From Arion vulgaris (lineage: Eukaryota; Mollusca; Gastropoda; Stylommatophora; Arionidae), in assembly GCA_020796225.1 (NCBI GenBank), contig CM036754.1, forward strand, positions 22,262,867 through 22,326,866: 64,000 nucleotides of DNA, given 5' to 3'. Under the pieces are notes generated by a model. That model had not been told where the DNA came from and did not search any database. It saw only the letters and a list, made by a program, of their open reading frames with translations. This document shows positions 42,870 to 52,925 of this stretch, piece by piece. Position 1 is the stretch's first letter. Each line of letters begins with the position of its first letter. Made by a program: the position numbers and the translations under genes.

Positions 42870-43348
42870 GATAAAACATGGAAAGAATTAGAAGGGATGG
42901 CATGGAGAAGCACTGGAAGAGTTTGTTGACGACTGTGCTCCGTTGGGAGTTGAAAGAATTAGAAGATGACATGGGAGAAGCACTGGAAGAAGTTTGTTAG
43001 ACCTAGTGCTCCGTTGGAGTTGAAAGAATTAGAAGGGACATGGGAAAACACTGGAAAGTTTGTGACGACCTGTCCGTTGGGAGTTGAAAATTAGAAGGAT
43101 GGCATGGAGAAAGCACTGGAAGAAGTTTGTGACCATTGCTCCGTTGGTTGAAAAATTGAAGGGATGGCATGGGAAAGCACTGAGTTTGTTGACGACCTGT
43201 GCTCCGTTGGGAGTTGAAAGAATTAGAGATGGCATGGAGAAGCATGGAAGAAGTTTGTTGACGACCTGGCTCGTTGGAGTTGAAGAATTAGAAGGATGGC
43301 ATGGGAGAAGCACTGGAAGAAGTTTGTTGAGACCTGCTCGTTGAGTTG
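42870..43348 (+). repeat. About 73-bp tandem repeat, six to seven units
   Basis: The unit is GTTGGGAGTTGAAAGAATTA, GAAGGGATGGCATGGAGAAG, CACTGGAAGAAGTTTGTTGA, CGACCTGTGCTCC. It lies between a LINE-a tail and a SINE-A. Most units carry several small deletions, in contrast to their shared high identity elsewhere. Confidence 0.9.
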
Positions 43349-43394
43349 AAAGGTGAAAAATAACTTGAACTGAGTAGTTATCTTCGATCATCAT

Positions 43395-43640
43395 AGCCGT
43401 GTGTTGCTGGGATCCAAGACGACAAAGAATAGTACCACTGCGATGTACAAGGCATGTCGTTAGTGCCACTTGGGAAGCTACCCTAGTAAATAAAAAGCGT
43501 CGCAGAAATCAGATGTGCTGGTCTACTTGTAGGCGCATAATTGGCACAACGTACAATCATTCTTGGGATCAGATAACATACAAATCACAAGAGTGGTTTA
43601 ACAAGTGGTCGATATGGAGCGTTCGAAGAAGAAGATCATC
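43395..43640 (+). repeat. SINE-A copy, 5' truncated
   Basis: ACAAAGAATAGTACCACTGC, ACAAGGCATGTCGTTAGTG, GGGAAGCTACCCTAGTAAAT, AGATGTGCTGG, CTACTTGTAGGCGC, TGGCACAACGTACAATC, GGTCGATATGGAGCGTTCG, tail AAGAAGAAGATC. Confidence 0.9.
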
Positions 43641-44164
43641 CATAAAGCATCTCAATATTGAAATTATTAGGAAACAGAAAAGGTTGAACTCTTGGGAAAT
43701 GGATATTTACTCGATCAGATGAAAATAACTTCTCGTATAATCAAATATATAATCAAAATATATAATCAAAATAGAAGTTAAGAAACAACACTGAAGACAG
43801 ATATACCCAACTACAGACCACAAAAACCACTACAAAGAAATGCCATGTAATGAACAAACGATTATACTTGGTCTGCAAGCATGATGGATCACATTGAGAA
43901 GTTATAGATACAGCAACTTTAAATCTCTCTGGTGCGATGATTGTACTGTTAGCTTCGCGCTTGAAAAACGTAATAAAACGGCAAGATCATTTCGCCAAAG
44001 AGATTTACCTATATATATACTTGTCTAAGACGAATGATTAACTACATTGCAAAGGATTTTATCACATATAGTTCAGTTCCTCTCTGTATAAATGCCACTT
44101 GCTGAGAGTATTGTACAAAGTACGAATTACGTAGCTCCGACAACATTCATTTGGGTTTCTGGAA
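43641..44164. other. No feature recognised
   Basis: AT-rich sequence with a short TATAATCAAAA duplication at 43740; nothing else. Confidence 0.4.
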
Positions 44165-44270
44165 AAATATGCACTCGGAACAGAACGACCTGGTTCGGGC
44201 TCGAGCCTCAGCTTCGGAAAGCAAAGCAGGGTCGTAACAGCTTAGCCACAGAAAGCAAGACAAACATCAA
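44165..44270 (-). repeat. tRNA-like SINE head fragment
   Basis: The minus strand has GTGGCTAAGCTGTTACGACC (A box TGGCTAAGCTG) and, about 40 bases on, GGCTCGAGCCC (B-box-like). The pair has tRNA promoter spacing, but no cloverleaf could be drawn. Probably the head of a SINE whose body is not recognised. Confidence 0.5.
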
Positions 44271-44799
44271 TACAAAAAGGGTGCTAAAAAGGAACGTTTA
44301 CTATCATGTGAGAACTATCTCATATTAAAATCAGAAATCAACTGCATATGAACTGAAAGTGAACATATTCGAATTGAACCTGCGGAGGAAGAGAAGCGGG
44401 ATGAGGTCATCAAAATCATGAGAAATACAGTTTTAAATTAGGAACTTAAGTCCGCACATCAAGTACACAAGTAAAAACTACAGTACATTGTTTTTACGTG
44501 TTTGGCAATTGCTGCATAGTTTTACTGCAGTCTTCCATCTTATATCGATAATATAAGAAGGTACAAAATATAAATCAATGAAGAACGTTGCCTGTAGTCT
44601 TATACTTCGCTGGAAGCAATATATTTTAATGGTAGTAGCAAAGTTACTGTATTTCTAGCAAATCATCTCATATCATCTTTATATTTTCTCTTAAATCTAA
44701 ATTACCATCACCATGACAGTATCGACTACTGCCTCGTGGACTACATTTTACATCTTAGTAATAGTAGTCATTTCAATTACTTCTACCATCACCGTTTTT
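44271..44799. other. No feature recognised
   Basis: AT-rich sequence upstream of the putative promoter region; nothing supported. Confidence 0.35.
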
Positions 44800-44889
44800 T
44801 TTTAATGTTTCCTGAAATTCTCTTCCTCATCCTCTTGCATCCGGTCATTGATTGAACTATTTATCGATTCACTTTCAGGATTCCTCGAC

Positions 44890-44991
44890 CTGCATGCAAA
44901 TAGCAACCTGTTTCCCGCCAATGACGTAAGAACTTCACGTGACGTTTGTTCACTATCGATTTCTTTCTTCTCATCTTTTATTTCTTCCGTA

Positions 44992-45034
<43 letters not shown>

Positions 45035-45250
45035 TCATTCCACTTCGAATTCCCTCAACTACTTCTCGCATCAAACTTGCGAAAAGTGCGAGGTAACACA
45101 GTATTGAATCCAAAATTGTGTTCGTGGTGTGGCTGCTGATGACGTCGTAAAAGAACAAAGTCTCTATTGACAGAATGCAGTGAACTACTTGGAACCGTTA
45201 CCTTCTCTCTGTTCTTGTTAACGAGTGTCTCTGTTGGCGCGTACATATCG
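44890..45250 (+). promoter_or_regulatory. Possible promoter or 5' UTR region of the convertase gene
   Basis: This less AT-rich stretch has an octamer ATGCAAAT (44894-44901), a CRE-like TGACGTAA (44922-44929), an E-box CACGTG (44936-44941) and a CRE-like TGACGTCG (45140-45147), within 0.45-0.8 kb of the candidate start codon. A TC-rich simple repeat lies between them. No TATA box or transcription start is evident. Such short sites occur by chance, and the link to the exon is inferred from position only. Confidence 0.3.
45000..45035. repeat. (TC)n simple repeat
   Basis: Dinucleotide TC run with one break. It creates spurious SLSLSL and RERERE reading frames on the two strands. Confidence 0.97.
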
Positions 45251-45698
45251 GTGCAGTCAGGCTATTCGAACGAAGTAACATTCTTTCAAGTGTTCTAGAT
45301 AATTTAAACGAAAAACAAAATTACAATTAAATAAACTATACTAAATCCAACAACAATTTAATTTTGAAAGGTAACTTTTTAAACAAGTCACAAGTATTGT
45401 GTTTAATATTTCTTTTGAGTTGAAAACATCATCATTATTTGCTTTGTAGTGTCACATGTTCTCATAACAAGATAATATTTTCTGAACTTTAACAGAACAT
45501 TAGGTAAACTAAATCTTTGTCGATACATTTTCTTATTCTTTAGGTTAAAACTAACTTGAAGGATTAAGAGAATAATCAAGAGGTGAACAATAAAAGGAAA
45601 TTAATTCATAAAAATAAAACAAGATTTGTGGTTCAATCGAATGATCAAGAAGTTGAGATCAAGTCTTAATTTGTTTCTGTGTGCACGACACAATTAGC

Positions 45699-45896
45699 AT
45701 GAGCAATTCGTCAAAAAGATGGTCCCGTAATGTGTTAATGTCGCTAGGTCTGGTCTGCTGGACCATCTCCGCTATTTGTAACTGTAAAGATTTTGATGTG
45801 TCTACCAACCACTGGCTTGTGGAGATTTCACAAGATGGTGGAGAGGAAATGGCTCGAAGGGTTGCACGTGATACAGGATTCACTTATATAGGACCG
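45699..45896 (+). CDS. First coding exon of a proprotein convertase (kexin/furin/PC2-like)
   Basis: Proprotein convertases are subtilisin-family (S8) serine proteases of the secretory pathway that cut precursors after basic pairs; their prodomain acts as internal chaperone and inhibitor. This 66-codon exon starts at ATG 45699 (first ATG in the frame). Residues 11-27 are hydrophobic (VLMSLGLVCWTISAIC) after a basic start, a signal peptide. Residues 36-42 TNHWLVE and 47-56 GGEEMARRVA followed by GF at 60-61 match the opening strand and helix of the convertase prodomain, for which the family pattern is TNHxxVxxxGG..A..VA...GF. The frame ends in phase 0 at CCG, followed by a good donor, GTATGT. 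The spacing fits a convertase first exon. TNHxLVE with GGEE resembles PC2 most, while GFTYIG resembles furin, so the paralogue is open. The next exons were not found in the window. It could also be a pseudo-exon. Confidence 0.72.
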
Positions 45897-46104
45897 GTAT
45901 GTTTAACGTTGTATTAAATTAGTCATTAGAGACCAGTCATTGCAACAGTGTGTTTCTTATGTGATTGTAAAGTGATGTACTTTTTATGTATATGATATTG
46001 ATATTTTTGCTGATTTTTGTTCCAATTCACGTTGCAAGAATTTCTTCACTATAGTGAGCAATATTTCTCAAACTTGTGGTTTGGTTATTTGTTATCTGTT
46101 ATTG
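45897..46104. other. Start of the inferred first intron
   Basis: Begins with the donor GTATGT. AT-rich with no recognised feature until repeat G starts. If the exon call is right, everything to the right on this strand may lie in introns of the same gene. Confidence 0.45.
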
Positions 46105-46590
46105 ACCTGCTGTCACAGCATTCCGGGCAGACCCATAGGTGCTCAGTCTCCCCCATTTCGAAAGGTATGTATATTGATGGTTCTTGGGATCTCGCTGGTT
46201 AAAACACACTTTTCGTTCTGGCTCTCAAGCATCGAGCTACACTTATACAACGTGTTATTCAAAACGCCTTTTTTCGATCCAGAAGCACTTGAGCTTTCAG
46301 CTCTTCGCTCAGTGCCATGGACATCGTAACCCTTCGGTTCGGTGCCCGAACACCGTAAATCTGAAGAACCTGTGCTTTCTGCCAACCGTGGAATTGAACC
46401 GCACTCACAGGGGGGCTTGTCACCAGTCGTCCAGCGCGCTACGAACACGCTAAGCAAGAGGGCATTCCAAACGCCCATAAATCGCCAGATTGATTCAACA
46501 TCACGTTTAGTTTCCTCATCCAACAGTAGGTCGCCAGGAGACCAAAGAATATCCCTCGTATCCATCCTAACTTCCAAACAATCGATGCTT
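46105..46590 (-). repeat. Dispersed repeat G, copy split by SINE-F
   Basis: Left part: CATTCCGGGCAGACCCATAG, GTGCTCAGTCTCCCCC, TTGATGGTTCTTGGG, CTCAAGCATCGAGC, AACGTGTTATTC. Right part: AAACGCCCATAAATCG, GATTGATTCAACATC, TTTCCTCATCCAACAG, GGAGACCAAAGAATATCCC. Together they equal 38550-38790 minus a 195-bp insertion. Confidence 0.85.
46269..46463 (-). repeat. SINE-F copy with 12-bp target duplication
   Basis: ATTCAAAACGCC (46257-46268) and ATTCCAAACGCC (46464-46475) flank the element. On the minus strand it starts CCCTCTTGCTTAGCGTGTTC, has AGCGCGCTGG, GGTTCAATTCC, the SINE-F body with ACGGTGTTCGGGCACCGAAC, and a tail of AAAAAA. The corresponding site in the paralogue near 38705 is empty (GTAACTCCAAACTGCTTAAATCG), which proves the insertion. 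Confidence 0.93.
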
Positions 46591-46919
46591 TCGATGTAAA
46601 CAGTTCCGCTCTCTCGTTGTCGCGAGCACCCGCATGCAGAGGTCAGTAGATGGACGTGAGTCTCCGAAGGTTGAAAACCTCAATAGACGACATACACTTG
46701 TAGTCTACAGAACAAATGTGTGACAGCTAGAAATACAATTTAAAAATGGATAATTTTTAATGTGTTTAAACAGAGAAAGAGAAGATGAGAGAATGAAATG
46801 AAATGTTCTAAGTAAGCTTGCTGGCTGGCTTACAGATCTGGTTGGAGGAAATTTGGTGATGCCTTAAGCTTGAAGGGGGGCTAAGAGAAGATACAGAAGG
46901 ATGTACATAGAAGAAAGAA
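46591..46919. other. No feature recognised
   Basis: Unassigned sequence; no gene or family supported. Confidence 0.4.
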
Positions 46920-47125
46920 GACATATATCAAAATGTCAATGTTAGAATTAGAATAACATTGAAGAATTAAGAAATATATCAAGATGTCAATGCTTAAGAG
47001 AATTAGAATAACATTAGATTAGTAAAAGTAAGACATATATCAAGATGTCAATGTTAGAATTAGAATAACATAGAAGAATTAAGACATTTATCAAGATGTC
47101 AATGTTAGAATTAGAATAACCTACG
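46920..47125. repeat. About 55-bp tandem repeat, four units
   Basis: ATATATCAAGATGTCAATGT, TAGAATTAGAATAACAT, AGAAGAATTAAGAC, with one unit carrying extra TTAAGAG. Not related to the 55-bp satellite at the window start. Confidence 0.88.
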
Positions 47126-48054
47126 TTTAAAATGCAATATGGGCCATTGTTTGTAATGATGGAAAGGGAATGGTGTGGGAGAACTTGCATACCATCAATG
47201 ACCTTGAGAGCTATGTTGGCAGAAACATAGTCCCTGATAAGATTAATCATACAGAACAGGTCAAAAGGGAGAGGTCAGACTGAATGGGACTTCTTAATCC
47301 TCAAGATTGGGGCTGTGAGATCGGCAAGCTACCGATCCAATTTTTTGAAAAAAGATGAAGTTACAAAAAACGATCCAGAAAAGTTATAAATAAAACAACC
47401 AGAGTCCGGAAAATATGGAGAACAACTGTTGCGGCCCTATGCTTCACCAGGAGCGGGGAGAGGATTAGTAAGTTATGCTTCAAGAATAGTTTTTAAAAAG
47501 AAGAAGAAGAAGACGATTTTTTTTTTAATGTGAAGTATTTTTATGTTGGGTGCATCAAGAAAAATCGGAACCTGAACAGTTACGCTGTGACTGCACTAGT
47601 CACGTGATCATCAAATTCCTCATGCTTATGTTCCCCTCTGTCTTACATCCCCCTAAAAAGTGATATTCCACAGGCAGTAAAGACGTTGTTTTTAAAACTC
47701 TGGCACTCAATTGTGGCTGGGGTCAAATAATGTCAGTAATGTTGCGTAATATTCACGTCTGAAAGTGTCAATAGTATTCATTTTCAGCTCTTTAATGCTG
47801 CTAATGTTGTGAACTTTTCTCTTTCTCTTTTTGTATTAGCTGTCCATCGTACAGTTCCCTTTACATTTCTCTTACATCTTATCTATTTCTTTCTTTCTTT
47901 CCACTCTTAAGATATTTTAACTCATTTGATTTCTTTTCCATTTTGTCAGTTCCTCGTATTGTTATGTAAATAGTTATCATTTTTCCATTTTTCATTTACA
48001 CATTCATTTTTTCTTCTTTTTGTCTTCTCTAATTTCTTATTGTTCATATTGTAT
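47126..48054. other. No gene recognised
   Basis: Mixed AT-rich sequence with a GAAGAAGAAGA run at 47500, possibly the tail of an unrecognised SINE or LINE end. The 47260-47500 part has LINE-tail-like triplets but no readable block. Confidence 0.35.
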
Positions 48055-48450
48055 TCAGTCTTCAATGAACAAGCAGTTAGAAGACAGAATTGGTGCATTT
48101 GAGATGAGGATATATAGAAGAATAGGCAGTTTCATGGACAGAAAAACAGACAAATAAACAAGTTTTAGGAAAACTAGGCCTGAATAAACAATTATCAATA
48201 GAAATAAAATTCAGACAAGTAAAGTATTTTGGGCACATAAAAGACATGACACCATGATAAAACATTTACTAGAGGGAAAGTTGAGAGGGAAGAGCAAGAG
48301 GAAGACCGAGAGATAAGTGGGAGGAAACTTTAAGAAATGGACAGGTTACAGTCTGGCAGTGTGCAACACTAAGGCGAAAGACAGAGGATGTTGGAGATTC
48401 ATTGCAGCCAACCTTCGATGTGGAGACGGCACCCAATGATGATGATTCAG
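48055..48450 (+). pseudogene. LINE-c 3' tail
   Basis: Frames shift several times: AVRRQNW, then IRQVKYFGHIK, RHDTMIKHLLEGKLRGKSKR, KTER, VGGNFKKWTG, LAVCNTKAKDRGCWRFIAAN, LRCGDGT, with ATGATGATGA following. The block order is as in LINE-a and -b, with a different basic linker (LLEGKxxGKxKR), so it is a sister family. Confidence 0.78.
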
Positions 48451-49019
48451 TCTTCCGATTATACAAAAGTATATAATTTCTTAGTATTTTATTATCTAAT
48501 GATAATAGAACTAATTAAAATAACTGTTATTTTTTTATTATTGTTATTCATTCCCTTATTTGTCTATTATAACGCTTTACATTATATTGAAACCCAGATT
48601 CTATGATACAAAAATGAGCAAAACTGTCTTTGACAATGGCAGGAGACAGACTTCCCGTAGCAAGTCATCAAGTTCCCATGCCAGCAGTCGAATGTTATCA
48701 TGTTCTCCTGCAACTCGCTGTTACTTGCTATAACTATGAGTTTTGATACTTTTTTCACACTGTGTCATAATGTTAAGCTGTCTAGAATCTTTCCCCTCTG
48801 TCGATGTGTACCTCTGTTACCCTTTATCCTGCCCGTTGTCACATTGTATTCAATCTTATCTCTTATAAATGACATGTCTATAGAATGCAGATTGTTTCTT
48901 GTTGAATTGTTTTATAAGCGATCTGTTTTCGTTTGCTTCGTTTTCTTTTCAACCTTATAATCTGTCACCTGTTATGTCCATGCTATTCTCATTGTTCCTA
49001 TGTAAAATCATATCTCTTT
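48451..49019. other. No feature recognised
   Basis: AT-rich sequence without supported features. Confidence 0.4.
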
Positions 49020-49362
49020 TGAGAGGTCTCTGTAGTGTAGTAGTTAGGGTGCTTGTCTCTCGTTCCAAAGTTTCTTGGTTCACTCCCTCGTGCACCCGTG
49101 GGACGTCGGGTCCGCAAGGAAGCAAAGAATAGTACCACTGCAACCTACAATGCATGCCGTAAGAGCGACTGATGAAGGCCCTAGGATGCTACCTAGTAAA
49201 TAAAAATAGCCCAGAAATCGGATGTGCTGGCCTACTTGTAGACGCATAACTGGGACATCGTACAATCGCTCTTAGGCTCAGATCTCATACAAATCACACA
49301 GAGTGGTTAACAAGTGGTCGATATGGAGAATGAAGAATATGGTCAATGAAGAAGAAGAAGAA
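49020..49362 (+). repeat. SINE-A, full length with tRNA-like head
   Basis: The head is GTGTAGTAGTTAGGGTGC (A-box-like TAGTAGTTAGGG) with B box GGTTCACTCCC about 40 bases later. Then come GTGCACCCGTGGGACGTCGG, AGCAAAGAATAGTACCACTGC, AATGCATGCCGTAAGAG, GATGCTACCTAGTAAATAAA, GAAATCGGATGTGCTGG, CTACTTGTAGACGC, GTACAATCGCTCTTAGGC and a GAAGAAGAAGAAG tail. This is the reference for the family: an internal polymerase III promoter, a body shared with SINE-B and -C, and a GAA tail. Confidence 0.92.
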
Positions 49363-49560
49363 AAACTCCACGTGGTCTCATCAGGATATTTTCCAGAGAT
49401 CCTGATCTCAGTGTATGGGAGGTCGAGGTCCTATCTGAGACGGACGATATAATCTAGGTCCCGTGTTGAAGATGAGCACGTAAAAGAACCCTGGGCAGCT
49501 CAAAATCGAAAGAGTAGGCTGGAAAGCCGCCGCCTATGCAAAATTCATTAGAAAGTTTGT
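49363..49560 (+). repeat. Unclassified SINE-like segment
   Basis: GGTCCTATCTGAGACGGACG, ATGAGCACGTAAAAGAACCC, GGGCAGCTCAAAATCGAAAG, AGAAAGTTTGT. The GAGCACGTAAAAGAACCC block is of a type common in dispersed repeats of invertebrates, and I saw no second copy here to confirm limits. Confidence 0.35.
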
Positions 49561-49609
49561 TTTTAATTCCTACAATATATTATCATCATCTTCTAAATGA
49601 CAGGAGGGT

Positions 49610-49812
49610 TTTGGTTTTCCGATCCAGAAGCACTTGAGCTTTTCAGTTCTTTGGCTCGGTGCCATGGACATCGTAACCCTTCGATTCGGTGCCACGAACA
49701 CCGTAAATCTGGAGAAAATGTGGCTTTTTCTGCCATCCCACGGAATTGAACCCGCACACACAGAGGATAGTCACCCGTAGTCCAACGCGCTACGAACACG
49801 CTGGGCAGACGG
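49610..49812 (-). repeat. SINE-F copy
   Basis: Minus strand: GTCTGCCCAGCGTGTTCG, TAGCGCGTTGGACTACGGGT, GGGTTCAATTCC, ACGGTGTTCGTGGCACCG, GGTTACGATGTCCATGGC, CAAGTGCTTCTGGATCGG, AAAACC. Close to the 37906 copy throughout. Confidence 0.92.
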
Positions 49813-49819
49813 ACGATTA

Positions 49820-49935
49820 CATGGGGTTCATGCACAGCTACTGAGATATTCACGTGTAAGAAAAAGATCGGAGCACACGTGATTACTCACTGAAGTGCAA
49901 TGATGATTGTCCTATCAATCAATACATCAATCAAC
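49820..49935 (+). repeat. SINE-D 3' part
   Basis: GAGATATTCACGTGTAAGAA, AAAGATCGGAGCACACGTG, ATTACTCACTGAAGTGCAAT, GATGATTGTCCTATCAATC, AATACATCAATC. Single-copy counterpart of the 47-bp array at 32965, ending in the TCAA tail. Confidence 0.85.
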
Positions 49936-50490
49936 ATAGTACTCGAATAATGAAATATTCTTGCTATTTATTATCCATGATTCACTTCCGTACGTCAGAA
50001 TTTGTTCTATTTAGCACTGCAATACTCTCATTCTAACTTTTCATCATAATCTTTTATTCTACAACATGTGCATTGTTTTTTTCATTTTCTAGAAAGCTTT
50101 CATAAATTGATTGATTTTACTTTTTATTTATTTCTTATATTTACTATTTCATGTATTTGTTGTATCCAGGTATTTGAAGTGGTTTTTTGTTTTGTTTTGA
50201 GAACAGTTCCTAATGCATTTTGAGATGAATTCCTTGATTTAACCAAATAGTTTTCGTTGTTTTATAATTTATACTCAGATATTTACTTTCCTTCTTCTAT
50301 CATGGTTTCTGTTCTTGATTGTAGGTCTTTTCGTTTCACATGTTGCCAAGTACAACTTTTATACAACATTGTCCAACAGTAATCAGTATATATGTCTATA
50401 TTTATTGCTGTATCATTCTGTTGTTAGTCTTATATAATGGTTAATTTAACAAAGTTTGTTCATTTCTTTATAATAATCGACTGTTCAACA
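49936..50490 (-). pseudogene. Old LINE reverse-transcriptase C-terminal fragment
   Basis: Minus strand, weakly readable: YLGYNKYMK or FKYLDTTNT, LQC-IEQILTYGSESWIINSKNI, with AT-rich decayed sequence between. LTYGSESW is the only strong block. The fragment is much older than the others. Confidence 0.5.
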
Positions 50491-50864
50491 GTTGACGATA
50501 GTAAAGTTGATGATACGCTGAGTTAGTTACCACCTGTCATGGACATTCTGGAAGCTCTAGTCCAGCTTGGGCCAAGAATTTTCTGTTTGCATTCGGTGCG
50601 TAATAGGACTGCAGGAAACCCTGATCATTTACTTGGGAATATTAATTACTAGTACTTCTTAAGTCAGAGTAATACTCGCCTGAATAGCGAGGAAATTGGT
50701 GATAGGAAAGCAATCCTTCCTAAAAACACTATTTAATAAATGCCATATTAAGGGCCTTAACTAACCCTGAATTCATAGTAAGAAAACGAAAAAGAAAACT
50801 GCTCTTGTAAACTTATTACATTTTTGAATTGTTTCTCCAATAATCGTTATTCGTGTTTTATACT

Positions 50865-51140
50865 TTCTTCTTCTTCTTCCTCAAACGCTCTATACTGACT
50901 ACTTGTTAATCCACTTTTCGTGATTTGTTTGTGATCTGAACCTAAGAGCGATTATAGGTTGTGTCAGTTTTGCGCATAAAAGTAGGCCAGCACATCCGAT
51001 TTCAGCGACGCTCTTTATTTACTAGGGTAGCCTCAGTAGGCTTCTACCTCAGTCGTCTCTTACGACATGCCATATAGGTCACAGTATTACTATTCTTTGC
51101 TCCCTGCGTGGACACCGGCAACACATAGATGGGGTTTTAT
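50865..51140 (-). repeat. SINE-A copy
   Basis: Minus strand: GTGTTGCCGGTGTCCACG, GAGCAAAGAATAGTAATACTG, CATGTCGTAAGAGACGACTG, CTACCCTAGTAAATAAAGAG, AAATCGGATGTGCTGG, CACAACCTATAATCGC, GCGTTTGAGGAAGAAGAAG. Keeps the best version of the central GTCGTAAGAGACGAC palindrome. Confidence 0.9.
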
Positions 51141-51449
51141 ATCAATTGTGTTTGCTATATTTGTCTTCCTGTCAAAACATCTCAGTTTAAATTAATTTGT
51201 TGAGCTTGGGCTACGTTTTGCTGCAAATACAACAGTTCTATTGTAGCTTATTTGTTCTGTAAAAGAGATTAGTCACCATCTGTCCTCGTTTCTCACAATG
51301 GCACATGAAGTAAAGACACACAAAATTACATTGTAATCCGTTCTTATGCCTTTATTTCTACCTCGAACCTTGTTCTATGCTTGTATTTTAACTCTGCTTC
51401 ATACGTTCTCCTCCATATGCCCATAGAGCTTCCTTTTTCCCCCGCTGTC
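51141..51449. other. No feature recognised
   Basis: AT-rich sequence; nothing supported. Confidence 0.4.
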
Positions 51450-51710
51450 TCGCTGGTTGTTTTCGTAAGAACGTTCGTACTGCTAGGCTAAACAATGCGT
51501 GCCGTAAGCAATAAGGGTAAGTTTTTCGAATCCTGTGTTTAGTGGCACAACTAGCCTGTGCCACTGCGAGAAGGCGGACATGACGGCAGATCACCTACTG
51601 CAAGACTGCCAACTGATAGCAGACCTGAGAAACTAAACCTGGTCGGAAAATACCGAGCTAAATGAGAAGATGCACGGAGGGATGGAGTCCATAAAAACAT
51701 CATCATAATT
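51450..51710 (+). pseudogene. LINE-m 3' fragment with Cys/His tail
   Basis: One frame reads SGTTSLCHCEKADMTADHLL, QDCQLIADLRN and then a stop. C-HCEKAD-T-DHLLQDCP is the end of the RNase H region in some non-LTR elements, related to but distinct from LINE-d (CQCQQAEQTPKHVLQDC). Upstream DNA is frame-broken. Confidence 0.6.
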
Positions 51711-52142
51711 TATGAGGAAATCTGGTACATCAGTCTAAGCGGGGATCGTGAGAGAGAGAATCCTGTGTTTGATAATGTGTTTTTTGCTGAAGCTCCTAAT
51801 ACTTGTACACTCTCTATTTATTCATCATATTCATAGCTTCCGTTGCTTCCCCCTTATTATCATTTTCCCGCTGTCCCTGCGGTATCCACTGTATTGCATG
51901 TCTTGGAAGCATTTATTATTCTCATTCTGAGAACATGTCCAATCCATCTTAATTGAAAAGAGATTATTACTCAATCGATAAAATATTAATCTTCCTATGT
52001 TTGCATGAAAGTTAAAAGCTACACATATCATGTATCTTTGCTGTTTTATCAATCTCAAATGTGTTCTTGTCACGCAACTATTAATGGTAATGTATGAGCT
52101 TACATATTCTGTTTGTAAACTCGTATAGCGGGCACAGTTAAC

Positions 52143-52198
52143 ACTGTTTGATTGATTGATTGATTGATTGATTGATGGATTGATTGATTGATTGATTA

Positions 52199-52231
<33 letters not shown>

Positions 52232-52234
52232 CAT
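52143..52234. repeat. (TTGA)n simple repeat
   Basis: About 22 units with two variants. The reverse complement, TCAA, is the tail unit of SINE-D, a copy of which begins 55 bases to the right. The run may be an expanded tail of a second, minus-strand SINE-D. Confidence 0.96.
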
Positions 52235-52289
52235 AAGTTACACACTAAAAAATATTTAACATCTTCAAGTTATATTGGGACCATCGCCA

Positions 52290-52400
52290 GTGTTTAGGGA
52301 CACCTGAGATGAGATCTTCCTGTGTAAGAAAGAAATCGGATCACACATGGTTACTAACCGAAGTGCAATGATGATGGTCCTATCAATCAATCAAAACATA
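52290..52400 (+). repeat. SINE-D 3' part
   Basis: GTTTAGGGACACCTGAGATG, AGATCTTCCTGTGTAAGAAA, GAAATCGGATCACACATGG, TTACTAACCGAAGTGCAATG, GGTCCTATCAATCAATC. Extends further 5' than the other two copies. Confidence 0.85.
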
Positions 52401-52494
52401 CTAATAACATTTCTATCCAGGACAGCATTTTCTATGATGACAATTTGGTCATTAATGATATGCGATCTATGGCAGTGATGATATGTCTTAGCTA

Positions 52495-52925
52495 AGGAGG
52501 GCAGTGCCAAAGAGCAAACTTACCAACCCTGTCTTTTCACGAGGTCAAAACCCTCATACAGAGACAATCTGCAGTAGACTGGAAGACAGACACTGGATAT
52601 GATTATGGAAAAACTTCCTCAAAGACCAAATCAGAACAGACAAGGTTATTATATTTCAACTACGTACAGGACACTGCAGACTCAACAAACACTTATATAG
52701 ACTATGAATAAGTCAAACAGTTCTCTGCCAGTGTCAGCAGGCGGAACAGACACCGAAGCATGTCCTGCAAGACTGTCCTCTCCTGTGTGAGCTGAGAAGC
52801 AACATGTGGCCCCACCAAGTTGCCCAAAAACTAAGCTTTGGGGAAACCGGCAGACCTGAAGCTGACTGCCCAGTTTGTGGTCCACAGTAGTAAATTAAGC
52901 GCATGACCAGAGATCGCTGAAGAAG
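52495..52925 (+). pseudogene. LINE-d 3' part, uninterrupted
   Basis: Frames give VIIFQLRTGHCRLNKHLYRL, then after a stop or shift ISQTVLCQCQQAEQTPKHVL, QDCPLLCELRSNMW, PHQVAQKLSFGETGRPEADC, PVCGPQ. RTGHCRLN, C-C-TPKHVLQDCP and the terminal CPVC are the RNase H end and Cys/His tail of a Jockey/R1-like LINE. Ends in GAAGAAGAAGAAA. It serves as the reference for the interrupted copy at 13305. Confidence 0.85.

Noticed and set aside
44802..45158. A 118-codon minus-strand frame with RERERERERE
   Set aside because: It depends on the (TC)n run; no homology on either side.
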